Assembly (NCBI RefSeq): GCF_009664975.1
Contig: NZ_WJXB01000011.1
Coordinates: 186,001 to 250,000, forward strand
DNA: 64,000 nt
Direction: 5' to 3'
From: Paenibacillus monticola
GTDB taxonomy: Bacteria > Bacillota > Bacilli > Paenibacillales > Paenibacillaceae
Shown: piece after piece, positions 28,001 through 35,556 of the stretch
Layout of the letters: every line of letters starts with the position of its first letter
How positions within the stretch are numbered: the first letter of the stretch is position 1
Notes under the pieces: generated by a model
What the model saw: the letters and a program-made list of their open reading frames with translations, nothing else
The model's database searches: none
Told to the model about the DNA's origin: nothing
Translations under genes and position numbers: made by a program

Positions 28001-29211
28001 CTCCATTTGACGTTAACAGCCGCGCTTCGGTTGCCCAGATTGAACAGGCCAACATTGTAGGTGCCGTCGCCATTATTGGCATACCAGACCTGCTGCTGGG
28101 TATCCATAGACACCGGATGGGCTGGATGCCCAGCCTGATTGACGGCAATGACTTCGTCATTGGTTAGCAATTGCAGACCATAGCTGTCCAGATTGGTTAA
28201 ATCGTTGCCCGTATAGAGCTGAGCCGAAGACATTGCCCAGAGCGTCATGGCCGTCTGTCGTTCGTCCTTGGTCAGACCATCCATGGAACCGTTTCCAACA
28301 TTCAAAGAGTCAAAATCGTTCCAGCCCCCAGGGCCAGCGTCTCTCCACCAGAGTGCGGCGTCGGGGAACAATCTGGCGATATTGGCCCATTGGGTCAGCC
28401 CGATGTTTTTATCATAGGATTCCACATCCCAATCTACACGCCAGCCGTTCGCGTATTGCTTCCATAAGTCCACGTAATTGTGGTCCAGTGCCCAAGAGAG
28501 CTCATACCAAATATGATGTTTGGACAATGCCGCAGACCATGCAGCTACGTCACCACGAGCATCGATTGAAGTATCGTTATGTCCCGACCCCGGAGTTACA
28601 CTATCAAATTTGACGAAATCAATACCCCAGGAGGCAATCAGATCAGCGATCGAATTGACATATTCCTGTGCACCAGGTTTCGTGAAGTCGATTTTATAAC
28701 CGATATCCCAATAATCAGACTGCCGTAAGGGCAATGCTGCAATATCCTGCATGTGGTATTCTGTGCCGTAAATCGGCAGGTTCTGCGCATAGGCATCTTT
28801 GGACATACCGGGAATTAAGTAAATTCCAATCTTCTGTCCGTTGTGATGCACGTAATCAATAAGACTTTGAAAGCCACTTGGATATAGAGTTGTGCTCGGA
28901 ATCGGTCTAGCATATTCGTCCATGCTTCCATTCCAACCCGCATCAATGTTGATGTATTCATAGCCGTGGGATTGCAATTTTTCATGCATGGCATCAGACA
29001 TAGCCTTGATCTTCTGCTCTGATATCCAGTTTCCTTGCGGGCCATCATACACCTGCATACTATAACTGCTCCAACCCATATAAGGCTTCTGGGCGAGCCC
29101 GTTGTCCGCCGCTTCCGCCACGTTATGCTTTGTTCCCATAAACCCAAACTGAGCTGTAACTAGAACCAATAACAATAGACTCAAACCGATTTTCTTCCAC
29201 ATGCGCTTCAA
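25096..29211 (-). CDS. secreted, SLH-anchored GH27 alpha-galactosidase-like enzyme with jelly-roll and X2 modules
   Basis: 1371 residues from a TTG start with AGGGGG upstream. Order: signal peptide (cleavage near AEA-AD, residue 35); GH27 barrel 40-445 (MGWSSY, INIDAGW, nucleophile D203 in FVKFD, acid/base in RVDWD near 260); a vestigial jelly-roll start 455-470; jelly-roll 1 (517-640); X2 modules (646-727 and 738-820); jelly-roll 2 (827-946); X2-3 (950-1025) fused directly to an N-terminally shortened jelly-roll 3 (1026-1120); Pro/Thr/Ala linker; three SLH repeats (about 1169-1320) that bind cell-wall polymer; 50-residue tail. It should trim alpha-galactosyl or beta-arabinopyranosyl side groups at the cell surface. 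The promoter region matches that of the 17796-21417 importer. Confidence 0.92.
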   Translation of the reverse strand: MKRMWKKIGLSLLLLVLVTAQFGFMGTKHNVAEAADNGLAQKPYMGWSSYSMQVYDGPQGNWISEQKIKAMSDAMHEKLQSHGYEYINIDAGWNGSMDEYARPIPSTTLYPSGFQSLIDYVHHNGQKIGIYLIPGMSKDAYAQNLPIYGTEYHMQDIAALPLRQSDYWDIGYKIDFTKPGAQEYVNSIADLIASWGIDFVKFDSVTPGSGHNDTSIDARGDVAAWSAALSKHHIWYELSWALDHNYVDLWKQYANGWRVDWDVESYDKNIGLTQWANIARLFPDAALWWRDAGPGGWNDFDSLNVGNGSMDGLTKDERQTAMTLWAMSSAQLYTGNDLTNLDSYGLQLLTNDEVIAVNQAGHPAHPVSMDTQQQVWYANNGDGTYNVGLFNLGNRSAAVNVKWSDIGLDGPATVRDLWSHTELGTFDTGISGEVLEPHASRMFKVTAKSGTSAVNDDDTGIHYTGSWLRNGGKEQVPGMQDLSMTIGDSTGDVTEPAPEDGDSSGNPPDNNPSVTHSVYINDSDSGIVYSGSWNHSTGRSVGDYKADVHYTENNGDYAEYTFTGTGIDLLTEKDSSQGDMLVYLDGATSPQTISTFTAGVKEAQQTVYSISGLPAGEHTIKVVKDSGQYMLLDAFKVTTDSLITPDSGTFDKMIGNQADLVTSLVLGSGSLVEVRNGVTPLIKDTDYTVVGNTVVIKKGYLFNRPSGQTDLTFLFDGGSTQLLSIQVGSSSTQNSSIDPVMSSFDKASAHQQDITIGMTLNGNTLSGIENNGISLSVEDYTVDSSNVTIKKEYLAKQPLGTTRLSFVFSTGDPQTLDIHISNSVTVRYTAINNDDSAITYNGSWSRSSGRGMGDYKDDVQFTEKNGDSFSYNFRGTGIQLFTEIDTSQGDMDIFIDDQFQETVSAYHNGRLAQQNLYSITGLPEGLHTLKAVKKSGDYMLLDMLKVEIPDLINPVEASFDKKITAQADVQVTLLQQPGMFAGISNGSYQLVSGTDYTLEGTLVTLNKAYLAAQPLGTLHLTFNFKGDYQNDVHYTLTDGDYLEYSFKGTGISLISPKGPAQGDMDIYVDGVLKQRVNANSSSRQILQNLYSITGLSDGVHILKAVKVSGELMLADQLKFTIAASDSGSTVPSNPSGTPTAVSTPAPTAVVGTVATPAPATEENTPEVTQHSAYINGYPGGLFKPDNKITRAEIAAVLASTAAKEANGTLAVFSDVDPDFWAAEAITKVAKMGLMNGYKDGTFKPNQPLTRAEMASLVAALSPESSSMGRGFTDIAGNWAQKAIIKAQGAGILNGYADGTFRPGNQLTRAEAVVAMNRVLGRGPLNGRSESQWADVPTSHWAFKDIEEASSDHAYKLGAEGTEQWVDVTKED

Positions 29212-29567
29212 ATAATCCTGCCCCCTCTGGCTATTAGTATAAAGCGTTCCTATTCTCCAATTCCTTATAGACAGATCAGATCGTACTCTCGCGTTCCCCT
29301 CTTGATCCTACTGCCCAGGCAGCTTGCTCTCGACTTGGGTTTTCTGTCCCACTAAGCGCTATCGACCGCGGCGATAGGCCAGATGGACTTGAATAGCTGA
29401 CTACTGTTTCGAGCTAGTGATGTGTGAGAGCGCTTTCTACACGAGATGATCTTAGTGGCTTTTACCTCTCTTGAATAGGTACACTTGCGCAGTTTTACGT
29501 ACAAATTACCCTATTTATAGGGTAAAAACCCCGTGTATCGCCCATATTCCACCAGTTCCATAAGATT
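29212..29567 (-). promoter_or_regulatory. long upstream region of the GH27 gene
   Basis: About 355 bases without a gene. It contains the conserved promoter module (29425-29524) and then roughly 210 bases of predicted leader before the TTG start. I see no recognised riboswitch in the leader. Confidence 0.4.
29425..29524 (-). promoter_or_regulatory. promoter/operator module of the GH27 gene (copy 2)
   Basis: Contains dyad CCCTATTTATAGGG (about 29509-29522), a 36-base block at 29478-29513 that contains GTACGTAAAACTGCGCAAGT, TAAGAT (29449-29454) as possible -10, and cre-like TGAGAGCGCTTTCT (29425-29438). The cre-to-block distance is 53 bases, against 54 in copy 1. Confidence 0.65.
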
Positions 29568-29610
29568 GAAAAAAGACGGCTGTGCCCTCTTGAGAGACAA
29601 CACAGCCGTC
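29568..29610 (-). terminator. intrinsic terminator after the dehydratase operon
   Basis: Stem GACGGCTGTG / CACAGCCGTC (29575-29584 with 29601-29610), followed on the minus strand by TTTTTTC. Confidence 0.88.
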
Positions 29611-29637
29611 GTTTGGAACCGTTTATTTAGCGTTGAC

Positions 29638-30741
29638 TTACTTCACCCTATACTCCTCAAAATAACGCGGTAAAATCGTTGTTGCCGCACCAGGCTGTTG
29701 CGGCAGGATATAAAATCCGTCCTTGACCGTGGCCGGTTCTTCAAAGATATGGCGAATCCACGGAATATACTCCAACATTATTGCCCCCGGCGTGGCTGCA
29801 ACAAGGTGCTGATGAATTTGTCCCATATCGCCAACATGCGGGCAGACAGGCAAATCATAAGCAGCGGCTAGACCGGCGACCTGCAGCCATTCCGTCACGC
29901 CTCCAACCCGTGTGACATCGACCTGAACATATTCAACGGCACCCTGCGCAATATAATCACGGAACGCATACTTGTTGTAGACATGTTCACCCAGTGCGAT
30001 CGGTACGTTTAATTCATCTGCCAGCTTGCGGTGATTCATAATATCGTCCGGATTCAGCGGTTCTTCCAGCCAGATCAGATCGAACTGCTCCAGCTTTTTC
30101 CCCCAGGTCATAGCCGTCGTGATATTCCACTGCTGGTTCACGTCAATCATCAAGCCGATATCACTGCCAATCGCTCGGCGCACAGCCTCCACCCGGGCGA
30201 AGTCCTCACGCGGGTCCGGCTTGCCGACCTTCATCTTCACAGCGGTGAACCCTTGGTCAATAATGGCCTTCATATCCTCAATCAATCGCTCCTGGCTCCA
30301 ATTCAACCAGCCGCCGTTCGTATTATACGCTTTTATTTTATCTGGCTTATGGCCGCCCAAATACTGCCAAAGCGGCTTGCCAACCGATTTGGACATGATA
30401 TCCCACAGCGCGATATCCACTGCCGCAAGCGCCATATGCGTCACACCGGCTCTTCCGATCCAATGCATCGGTCCGAAGCGAAGTTCTTCCCAGATTTGCT
30501 TGACCATAAAAGGGTCCTTGCCGATCAAGGCAGGGGCGTAATACCGGTCAATCGTCTCGGCAATCATCTCGTCGCCCTTAGCGCAAGTTCCCGTATAGCC
30601 GTAGCCGGTAATGCCTTCATCCGTCTCTATACGCACACCCGTTACCCCCCAATGTGTCGCCACGTTAATGGCATCCGTAATTGGCGGTGTAATGGGAACG
30701 TGCAGAATAAAACTGCTAGCCTTCGTAATTCTCATCTTCAT
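29638..30741 (-). CDS. mandelate racemase/enolase-superfamily sugar-acid dehydratase
   Basis: 367 residues. N-terminal capping domain, then the barrel with AVKMKVG (KxK base), Mg ligands at the Asp of MIDVNQ, the Glu of WLEEP and the Glu of ALGEH, and a His in CPHVGDMGQIHQHL. These features fit acid-sugar dehydratases (gluconate-, galactonate-, fuconate-type) that form 2-keto-3-deoxy acids. The exact substrate cannot be read from sequence. Last gene of the GntR-SDR-dehydratase operon. GGAGGACA precedes the start; the second Met (30735) is an alternative. Confidence 0.85.
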   Translation of the reverse strand: MKMRITKASSFILHVPITPPITDAINVATHWGVTGVRIETDEGITGYGYTGTCAKGDEMIAETIDRYYAPALIGKDPFMVKQIWEELRFGPMHWIGRAGVTHMALAAVDIALWDIMSKSVGKPLWQYLGGHKPDKIKAYNTNGGWLNWSQERLIEDMKAIIDQGFTAVKMKVGKPDPREDFARVEAVRRAIGSDIGLMIDVNQQWNITTAMTWGKKLEQFDLIWLEEPLNPDDIMNHRKLADELNVPIALGEHVYNKYAFRDYIAQGAVEYVQVDVTRVGGVTEWLQVAGLAAAYDLPVCPHVGDMGQIHQHLVAATPGAIMLEYIPWIRHIFEEPATVKDGFYILPQQPGAATTILPRYFEEYRVK

Positions 30742-30765
30742 TGTCCTCCGCTCTATATTTCTTAT

Positions 30766-31545
30766 TTAGTACCCGAGCGAAGCTCCACCATCTACCGGCA
30801 AAGCCACGCCCGTTACAAACCTGGCCAAACCGCTGGCCATGAACAAAGCAGCATCCGCTACCTCTTCCGGTAAAGCGGGTCTTCCCAGGGGATGCATGTC
30901 GTTAAGCGCTGTGCGGGCACGCACCGGATCATCCTGTTCTTGAATCCACTTCTCCAGCAGCGGCGTGGATACGCCTGCTGGGCAGATGCAGTTGACCCTG
31001 ACCCCGTCCACCGCATAATCGAGTGCGAGCGATTTGGTCAGCGCAATCATTGCTCCTTTGGTCGCTGCGTAGGCCGCATTCTGCTTTTGGCCAATCAGTC
31101 CATTCAGGGAAGCCATATTGACGATATTTCCTTTCGTTTGCCGCAGCAGTCCGATCGTATGCTTGGTCATTAAATAGACACTCTTCAAATTGATATTCAT
31201 CAAGCGCGTCCATTCAGGTTCTGACACCTCTTCCAACGGCTTGGGAAGAATGGTCGCCGCGTTATTGACCAGAACATCCAGTCTCCCATGTTGGTTCATA
31301 ATATCTGTGACCAAGGCTTGCACCTCACTCTCGGACGAAACGTCCAACTGGAAGGAATATGCGACTTGAGAACCCTGCGCGCTACCGATTTCTAGCGCCA
31401 CCCGCTGCCCTGCCTGCCCATCAATATCAGCTATTACGATGATTGCCCCTTCCTCAGCAAAACGTTTTGCCATAATTTCTCCTATACCAGAAGCTCCCCC
31501 GGTAATAATACAAACCTTTCCTGCCAGCAACATGAATGTGAACAC
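30766..31545 (-). CDS. short-chain dehydrogenase/reductase
   Basis: About 260 residues. TGGASGIGE cofactor motif, NNAA (VNNAATILP), catalytic Ser in MASLNG, YAATKGA (YxxxK), and C-terminal VDGGASLGY. The frame extends to 31626, but that extension lacks a ribosome site; GAAGGG lies just upstream of the GTG at 31545 and the classical start MLLAGKV is at 31533. It likely oxidises a sugar or sugar lactone precursor ahead of the dehydratase. A weak cre-like TTGAAAGCGCTTCA lies at about 31555-31568. Confidence 0.85.
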   Translation of the reverse strand: MFTFMLLAGKVCIITGGASGIGEIMAKRFAEEGAIIVIADIDGQAGQRVALEIGSAQGSQVAYSFQLDVSSESEVQALVTDIMNQHGRLDVLVNNAATILPKPLEEVSEPEWTRLMNINLKSVYLMTKHTIGLLRQTKGNIVNMASLNGLIGQKQNAAYAATKGAMIALTKSLALDYAVDGVRVNCICPAGVSTPLLEKWIQEQDDPVRARTALNDMHPLGRPALPEEVADAALFMASGLARFVTGVALPVDGGASLGY

Positions 31546-31632
31546 CATCCCTTCTCGTGAAGCGCTTTCAATATCAGTTAATAATTTATAATATATCATA
31601 CACGATTTATACTGTAAAGAAGACAAATAGGG

Positions 31633-32289
31633 CTAATTCACATTAGCCCGCAGTCTACGGTGTGCCTCTTGAAGATGAACCCGCATGGAAGCCACAGCTT
31701 GTTCAGTATCTCCTGCCAGTAAAGCCTGCACTATAGATTCATGCTCAATTCGTTCTGCTGCGAGATCGATTTGGTAATGATACAGGTTCAAATAACGATA
31801 TATTCGTTCAATTAAAGAAGTAACCATCTGCTGTAAAATAGAATTGCTAGTGTAGCTAAGAATCGTGCCATGCAGCCCTTCATTCATACTCAGCAGACGA
31901 TTTTCTTCACCGTTCCAGACAGCACCCTCCTGCTCATGGTTGCCTAGCTCCAGCAAAATTTGCTCCAAACGTTCTCTTGGGATCAACAAGGCAGCTTTCC
32001 GGATCGCTAATTCCTCGAGGTGATTACGAATTTCAAAGATATCGTCGATATCTTTCAGGTTCATCTCCGCCACGAACATTCCTTTAAAAGGAACGTTTGT
32101 AACGAAACCTTCAGAAGCCAACCGGAATAAGGCTTCCCGGATCGGGATATTGCTGACCCCAAGCTCTCTGGTCAGTTTGTCTATGTTAATCTTATCGCCT
32201 GCAGACATGATATGCGAAATAATCTGATCCTTAAGCAATTTATACAGCTCGTCCGTCAGCACGTATCGGCTCAATTGATTTTTGGTCAT
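31633..32289 (-). CDS. GntR/FadR-type transcriptional regulator
   Basis: 218 residues. N-terminal winged helix (LTRELGVSNIPIREALFRL) and C-terminal all-helical FCD effector domain with conserved acidic and His residues (IRNHLEELAIRKAAL; LHGTIL; YHYQIDLAAERIEHESIVQAL). It heads the operon and probably derepresses it in response to a sugar acid. Confidence 0.9.
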   Translation of the reverse strand: MTKNQLSRYVLTDELYKLLKDQIISHIMSAGDKINIDKLTRELGVSNIPIREALFRLASEGFVTNVPFKGMFVAEMNLKDIDDIFEIRNHLEELAIRKAALLIPRERLEQILLELGNHEQEGAVWNGEENRLLSMNEGLHGTILSYTSNSILQQMVTSLIERIYRYLNLYHYQIDLAAERIEHESIVQALLAGDTEQAVASMRVHLQEAHRRLRANVN

Positions 32290-32396
32290 CCAGATCCACC
32301 TTATTCGTATATTTTACAAAATCATATCATACACGATATATGGAATGATAGCTAATCCATAGCAGAATTGGAGCAGCTATCCGAAGCCGATCATCA

Positions 32397-32870
32397 TTAT
32401 CGACCTCTTACTTCACAAACTGCCGAATGGAAACGCTCACAGAGAGAAATTAATTGATCAATTTCCTCCCTGCCCACTTTCTCGATGATCTCAGTCAGAA
32501 AACCTGAGTAGAGAGCCATCTTTGTGCTAAATACCATCTGTCCTTTCTCTGTCAGACAGATATAGACGATTCGGCGGTCTGTTGCGCCAGCTATTCGATC
32601 TACATAACCTTTCTCTTCTAACGTGGTTATCATTTGTGAGGCTGTAGGTCTGCTAATTTGCAGCAAGTCACTTAACTTCGAAATCATCACCCCTGGACAA
32701 GCGGTTGCACTTATTTCCGGATCGGTCTGCTTCATTACGCTATTAATCACAAACATCATGAGGAATTCTCCATGCGGAACAGAGTCTGTGGATTGGGTTC
32801 GGGTGGTTAGCCGCTTTATATTTTCAAAGGCTACGATTAGCTTCTTCTCTTGAATACCCAGATTATCCAT
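32397..32870 (-). CDS. MarR-family transcriptional regulator
   Basis: 157 residues from the ATG at 32870, with GGAGG 6 nt upstream; the longer frame to 32903 is not supported. Winged-helix core (ISKLSDLLQISRPTASQMI, GYVDRIAGATDRR wing). A near-perfect palindrome lies 54 nt upstream (32924-32942), suggesting autorepression. No drug pump or enzyme is adjacent, so the target genes are unknown. Confidence 0.88.
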   Translation of the reverse strand: MDNLGIQEKKLIVAFENIKRLTTRTQSTDSVPHGEFLMMFVINSVMKQTDPEISATACPGVMISKLSDLLQISRPTASQMITTLEEKGYVDRIAGATDRRIVYICLTEKGQMVFSTKMALYSGFLTEIIEKVGREEIDQLISLCERFHSAVCEVRGR

Positions 32871-32923
32871 TAGGCACCTCCGATGTAGTTTGGACAGAGG
32901 CATGAAATCGCCCTTATTTTAAT

Positions 32924-32942
32924 TAGTTTGGTTACCTAACTA
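32924..32942. promoter_or_regulatory. probable MarR operator palindrome
   Basis: TAGTTTGGTTACCTAACTA is a 19-base dyad with one mismatched pair, lying upstream of the MarR start. Size and symmetry fit a MarR dimer site. Confidence 0.6.
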
Positions 32943-33026
32943 GATTATAGGCTTGTTTCAACATAAATAAAAGTCCTAAGGAGAGAAAATACTATGGAAC
33001 ATCTCTTTTTTGTAAGGACTGGCGGA

Positions 33027-33497
33027 TTAGAAGTCATTATGCTGGCGGCTCACCTCTTCAAAATAGGAGTACACCTCGTTCAGAAGTTGCATCAAGGTAT
33101 CGCTTTGCTCTTTTCCCAGATGATCTATCATTCCCTTAAAGGTATCACGGCCCCTGGTGACAGCCATCTCAGCCAGATGTTCGCCTTTATCCGTCAGGGT
33201 GATATCACTGATTCTCCGGTCTTGGGTATCTGTCGTGCGTACCACATATCCTTGTGTGATCAGACTATTAACCATCTGCGTAATGGTAGGTGAGGTCACT
33301 TTAAGCAGCTTGCTGAGGTCAGATACAGTCTGGGCTTTCTTCCCTTCTCTTTCCACTCCAAGCTTTATAGAGACTAATAACCGTATTTCACTAGGCTTCA
33401 AACCCCATAGCGTTGTTGTTCGCCAATTCATCTTGGAAAATTGTTGGAATGCTTCGATTAAAGAATCTATATTTTCGTACTTATCGTCTATCATCAT
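33027..33497 (-). CDS. MarR-family transcriptional regulator (second)
   Basis: 156 residues. Winged helix with LSKLLKVTSPTITQMVNSL and the DRR wing motif (TQDRRISDITLT). Same orientation as the first MarR gene but with separate upstream control: an inverted pair CTTATTTG / CAAATAAG at 33511-33540 encloses a TATAAT on the minus strand. No partner gene is evident. Confidence 0.88.
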   Translation of the reverse strand: MMIDDKYENIDSLIEAFQQFSKMNWRTTTLWGLKPSEIRLLVSIKLGVEREGKKAQTVSDLSKLLKVTSPTITQMVNSLITQGYVVRTTDTQDRRISDITLTDKGEHLAEMAVTRGRDTFKGMIDHLGKEQSDTLMQLLNEVYSYFEEVSRQHNDF

Positions 33498-33510
33498 TAC
33501 ACCTCATAAG

Positions 33511-33540
33511 CTTATTTGAGATAATTATAGCCCAAATAAG
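33511..33540. promoter_or_regulatory. dyad around the promoter of the second MarR gene
   Basis: CTTATTTG (33511-33518) and CAAATAAG (33533-33540), with TATAAT between them on the minus strand. A plausible autoregulatory operator. Confidence 0.4.
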
Positions 33541-33661
33541 GACAAAAAAGAATTTGTTGAATCCCTAATTCGTCAAGCCATTTATATTTTTGTATAATCA
33601 TAGAGGTTGATTGGAAGAGCTGTTAGTTATGATAGATCAAACCGAAAGAGGTTGACGATAA

Positions 33662-35158
33662 ATGTCCTTTTCTTATCCTCATTATGATGCTGTAGGGCTT
33701 GCAGCGCTTGTGAAAGCGCGCGAAGTCTCTCCGCGCGAGCTTGTGGAAGCCGCATTCGCCCGGCTGGATGAGGTGAATCCGCTCTTGAATGCGGTTGTGC
33801 GCACTCGCCGCATCGCTGCGCTCAAGGAAGCGGATGAAATGCCTGTCGGTGATTCATCCCGGCCTTTTGCAGGGGTTCCTTTTCTGCTGAAGGATATCTC
33901 CCAAGCGATTGGGGGCGAACCTCTAACCTCAGGCGCAATGCTGTTGAAGGACAATGTTGCCAAGCGGGACTCCAACTTCGTAGCCCGTATCCGAAGCGGC
34001 GGCTTTATTCCGCTTGGGCACACCAATACGCCCGAATTCGGGCTTAAGAATATTACCGAGTCTGTCCTGCATGGACCTGCTCGCAATCCCTGGAATCCTC
34101 AGTATTCGCCCGGCGGTTCAAGTGGCGGCTCTGCTGCCGCAGTTGCGGCGGGCATCGTTCCGGCGGCGGGAGCAAGTGACGGCGGCGGTTCGATCCGTAT
34201 TCCGGCCTCGTTCACCGGCCTGTTCGGACTTAAGCCAACACGCGGCCGTACACCCGTAGGACCCGGAGTTGGCCGCCAATGGCAAGGCGCATCCATCGAC
34301 TTCGCGCTGACCCGCTCGGTACGCGATAGTGCAGCCCTGCTGGATCTGCTGCAAATTGTGCAGCCCGAAGCCGCCTTTCAAACGCCGCTGTATCCTGGCG
34401 TATATCTGGACGATCTATACAAGCCGACAGATCGGAAGCTGCGAATTGCCTACACGATCACTTCGCCAGTTGGAACGCCAGTTACGGAGGAAGCCGCACA
34501 GGCTGTAATGAAAACCGTACACTGGCTCGCAGCCGCAGGACATGAAGTCGAGGAAACGCGGAATCCTGTGAATGGCGTAAGGCTGATGGAAAACTACTAT
34601 ACGATGAACGCCGGAGAAGTCTCCGCGATGTTTCTCTCACTTGAACGGATGAAGGGCCGTGCCATTACTGCCGGAGAAGTTGATATTGTGACCTGGGTTC
34701 TTGCCGAAGCTGGCAAAAAAGTCTCGGCCGCAGAATTCGTTCACAGCTTGAATGAATGGGATATAGCTGCCGCCCAAATGGCGGCATTATTCAATCGCTA
34801 CGATCTATATGTGACGCCGACCAACGCCGATTCGGCACCTAAAGTTGGCGAGCTTACCCAACGTCCTGAGGAAATTGAGAAGTTGCTGCAGGTTAGCGAA
34901 ATGTCCAAAGATGCGCAAAGGCAGCTAATCTATACCATGTTCGAACCGAGTTTAACCTATACGCCCTTCACCCAGCTCGCCAATCTGACCGGTCAGCCCG
35001 CCATGAGTGTACCCGTGCATATGACCCCAGCAGGACTTCCAATGGGTGTTCAGGTGACGGCCTCCAAAGGCCGCGAGGATTTACTGCTGCAGCTCGCCGC
35101 ACAGCTGGAACAGACAGAACTGTGGGTAGGTATGCAGGGAAACCCACTTTCCACATAA
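33662..35158 (+). CDS. amidase signature family enzyme
   Basis: 498 residues, normal for the family. Ser-cisSer-Lys triad visible: K77 in FLLKDIS, Ser in GGSSGGSAAA (about 153), and Ser in DGGGSIRIPAS (about 177). It hydrolyses a carboxylic amide; substrate unknown. It resembles stand-alone amidases rather than GatA because no gatB/gatC neighbours exist. AGAGGTTG lies before the ATG. It runs opposite to the flanking MarR genes and probably has its own promoter. Confidence 0.93.
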   Translation: MSFSYPHYDAVGLAALVKAREVSPRELVEAAFARLDEVNPLLNAVVRTRRIAALKEADEMPVGDSSRPFAGVPFLLKDISQAIGGEPLTSGAMLLKDNVAKRDSNFVARIRSGGFIPLGHTNTPEFGLKNITESVLHGPARNPWNPQYSPGGSSGGSAAAVAAGIVPAAGASDGGGSIRIPASFTGLFGLKPTRGRTPVGPGVGRQWQGASIDFALTRSVRDSAALLDLLQIVQPEAAFQTPLYPGVYLDDLYKPTDRKLRIAYTITSPVGTPVTEEAAQAVMKTVHWLAAAGHEVEETRNPVNGVRLMENYYTMNAGEVSAMFLSLERMKGRAITAGEVDIVTWVLAEAGKKVSAAEFVHSLNEWDIAAAQMAALFNRYDLYVTPTNADSAPKVGELTQRPEEIEKLLQVSEMSKDAQRQLIYTMFEPSLTYTPFTQLANLTGQPAMSVPVHMTPAGLPMGVQVTASKGREDLLLQLAAQLEQTELWVGMQGNPLST

Positions 35159-35168
35159 CGAAGTGTAC

Positions 35169-35423
35169 TTATTCCGGCTCCCGTCCGCAGATACCGTAGA
35201 AGAAAAGATGGATGGCTTCCTCCAGGAAGGCATCCATGTTATTATGGTTGCTTGCCTCCTCCAGTAATGCCCCCGAGTTGCGCATATACATGCCCATAAA
35301 TGTCAGAATAGCTTTTGTCGAAACCTTACTAGAGATCTCTCCCCGTGCTTTTCCGTCTTCCACCATCTTAACGAGCAGCGGCATAATTTCCCGCTCATAC
35401 AGCTCCTCAACATAATGAAACAT
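35169..35423 (-). pseudogene. C-terminal remnant of a TetR-family regulator
   Basis: 84 residues resembling the ligand-binding C-terminus of TetR proteins (MVEDGKARGEISSK; FMGMYMRNSGALLEEA). The DNA-binding N-terminus is absent, and an in-frame TAA lies 15 nt before the first ATG. The upstream sequence shows no helix-turn-helix. Probably a truncated relic convergent with the amidase gene. Confidence 0.6.
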
Positions 35424-35556
35424 CTCCTGGTCATATTAATGGAGCTGTTCAGACGGAGTGATCTGCCTTTGTAGAACCCGGTTGTAAAAAGCCCATTTGA
35501 GTAATATAATTATTAACTATATAGGCTTAAACGCAATTGAAATCCGGAGGCAACCC

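Noticed and set aside
29212..29424. Riboswitch in the long GH27 leader
   Set aside because: No known aptamer core or terminator/antiterminator pair could be recognised.
30031..30873. 280-codon plus-strand open frame over the dehydratase gene
   Set aside because: It is antisense to a well-conserved enzyme, has no ribosome site and its product matches no family I know.
31555..31568. CcpA site before the SDR gene
   Set aside because: TTGAAAGCGCTTCA matches only one half of the cre consensus well, and it lies between cotranscribed genes; mentioned only as weak.
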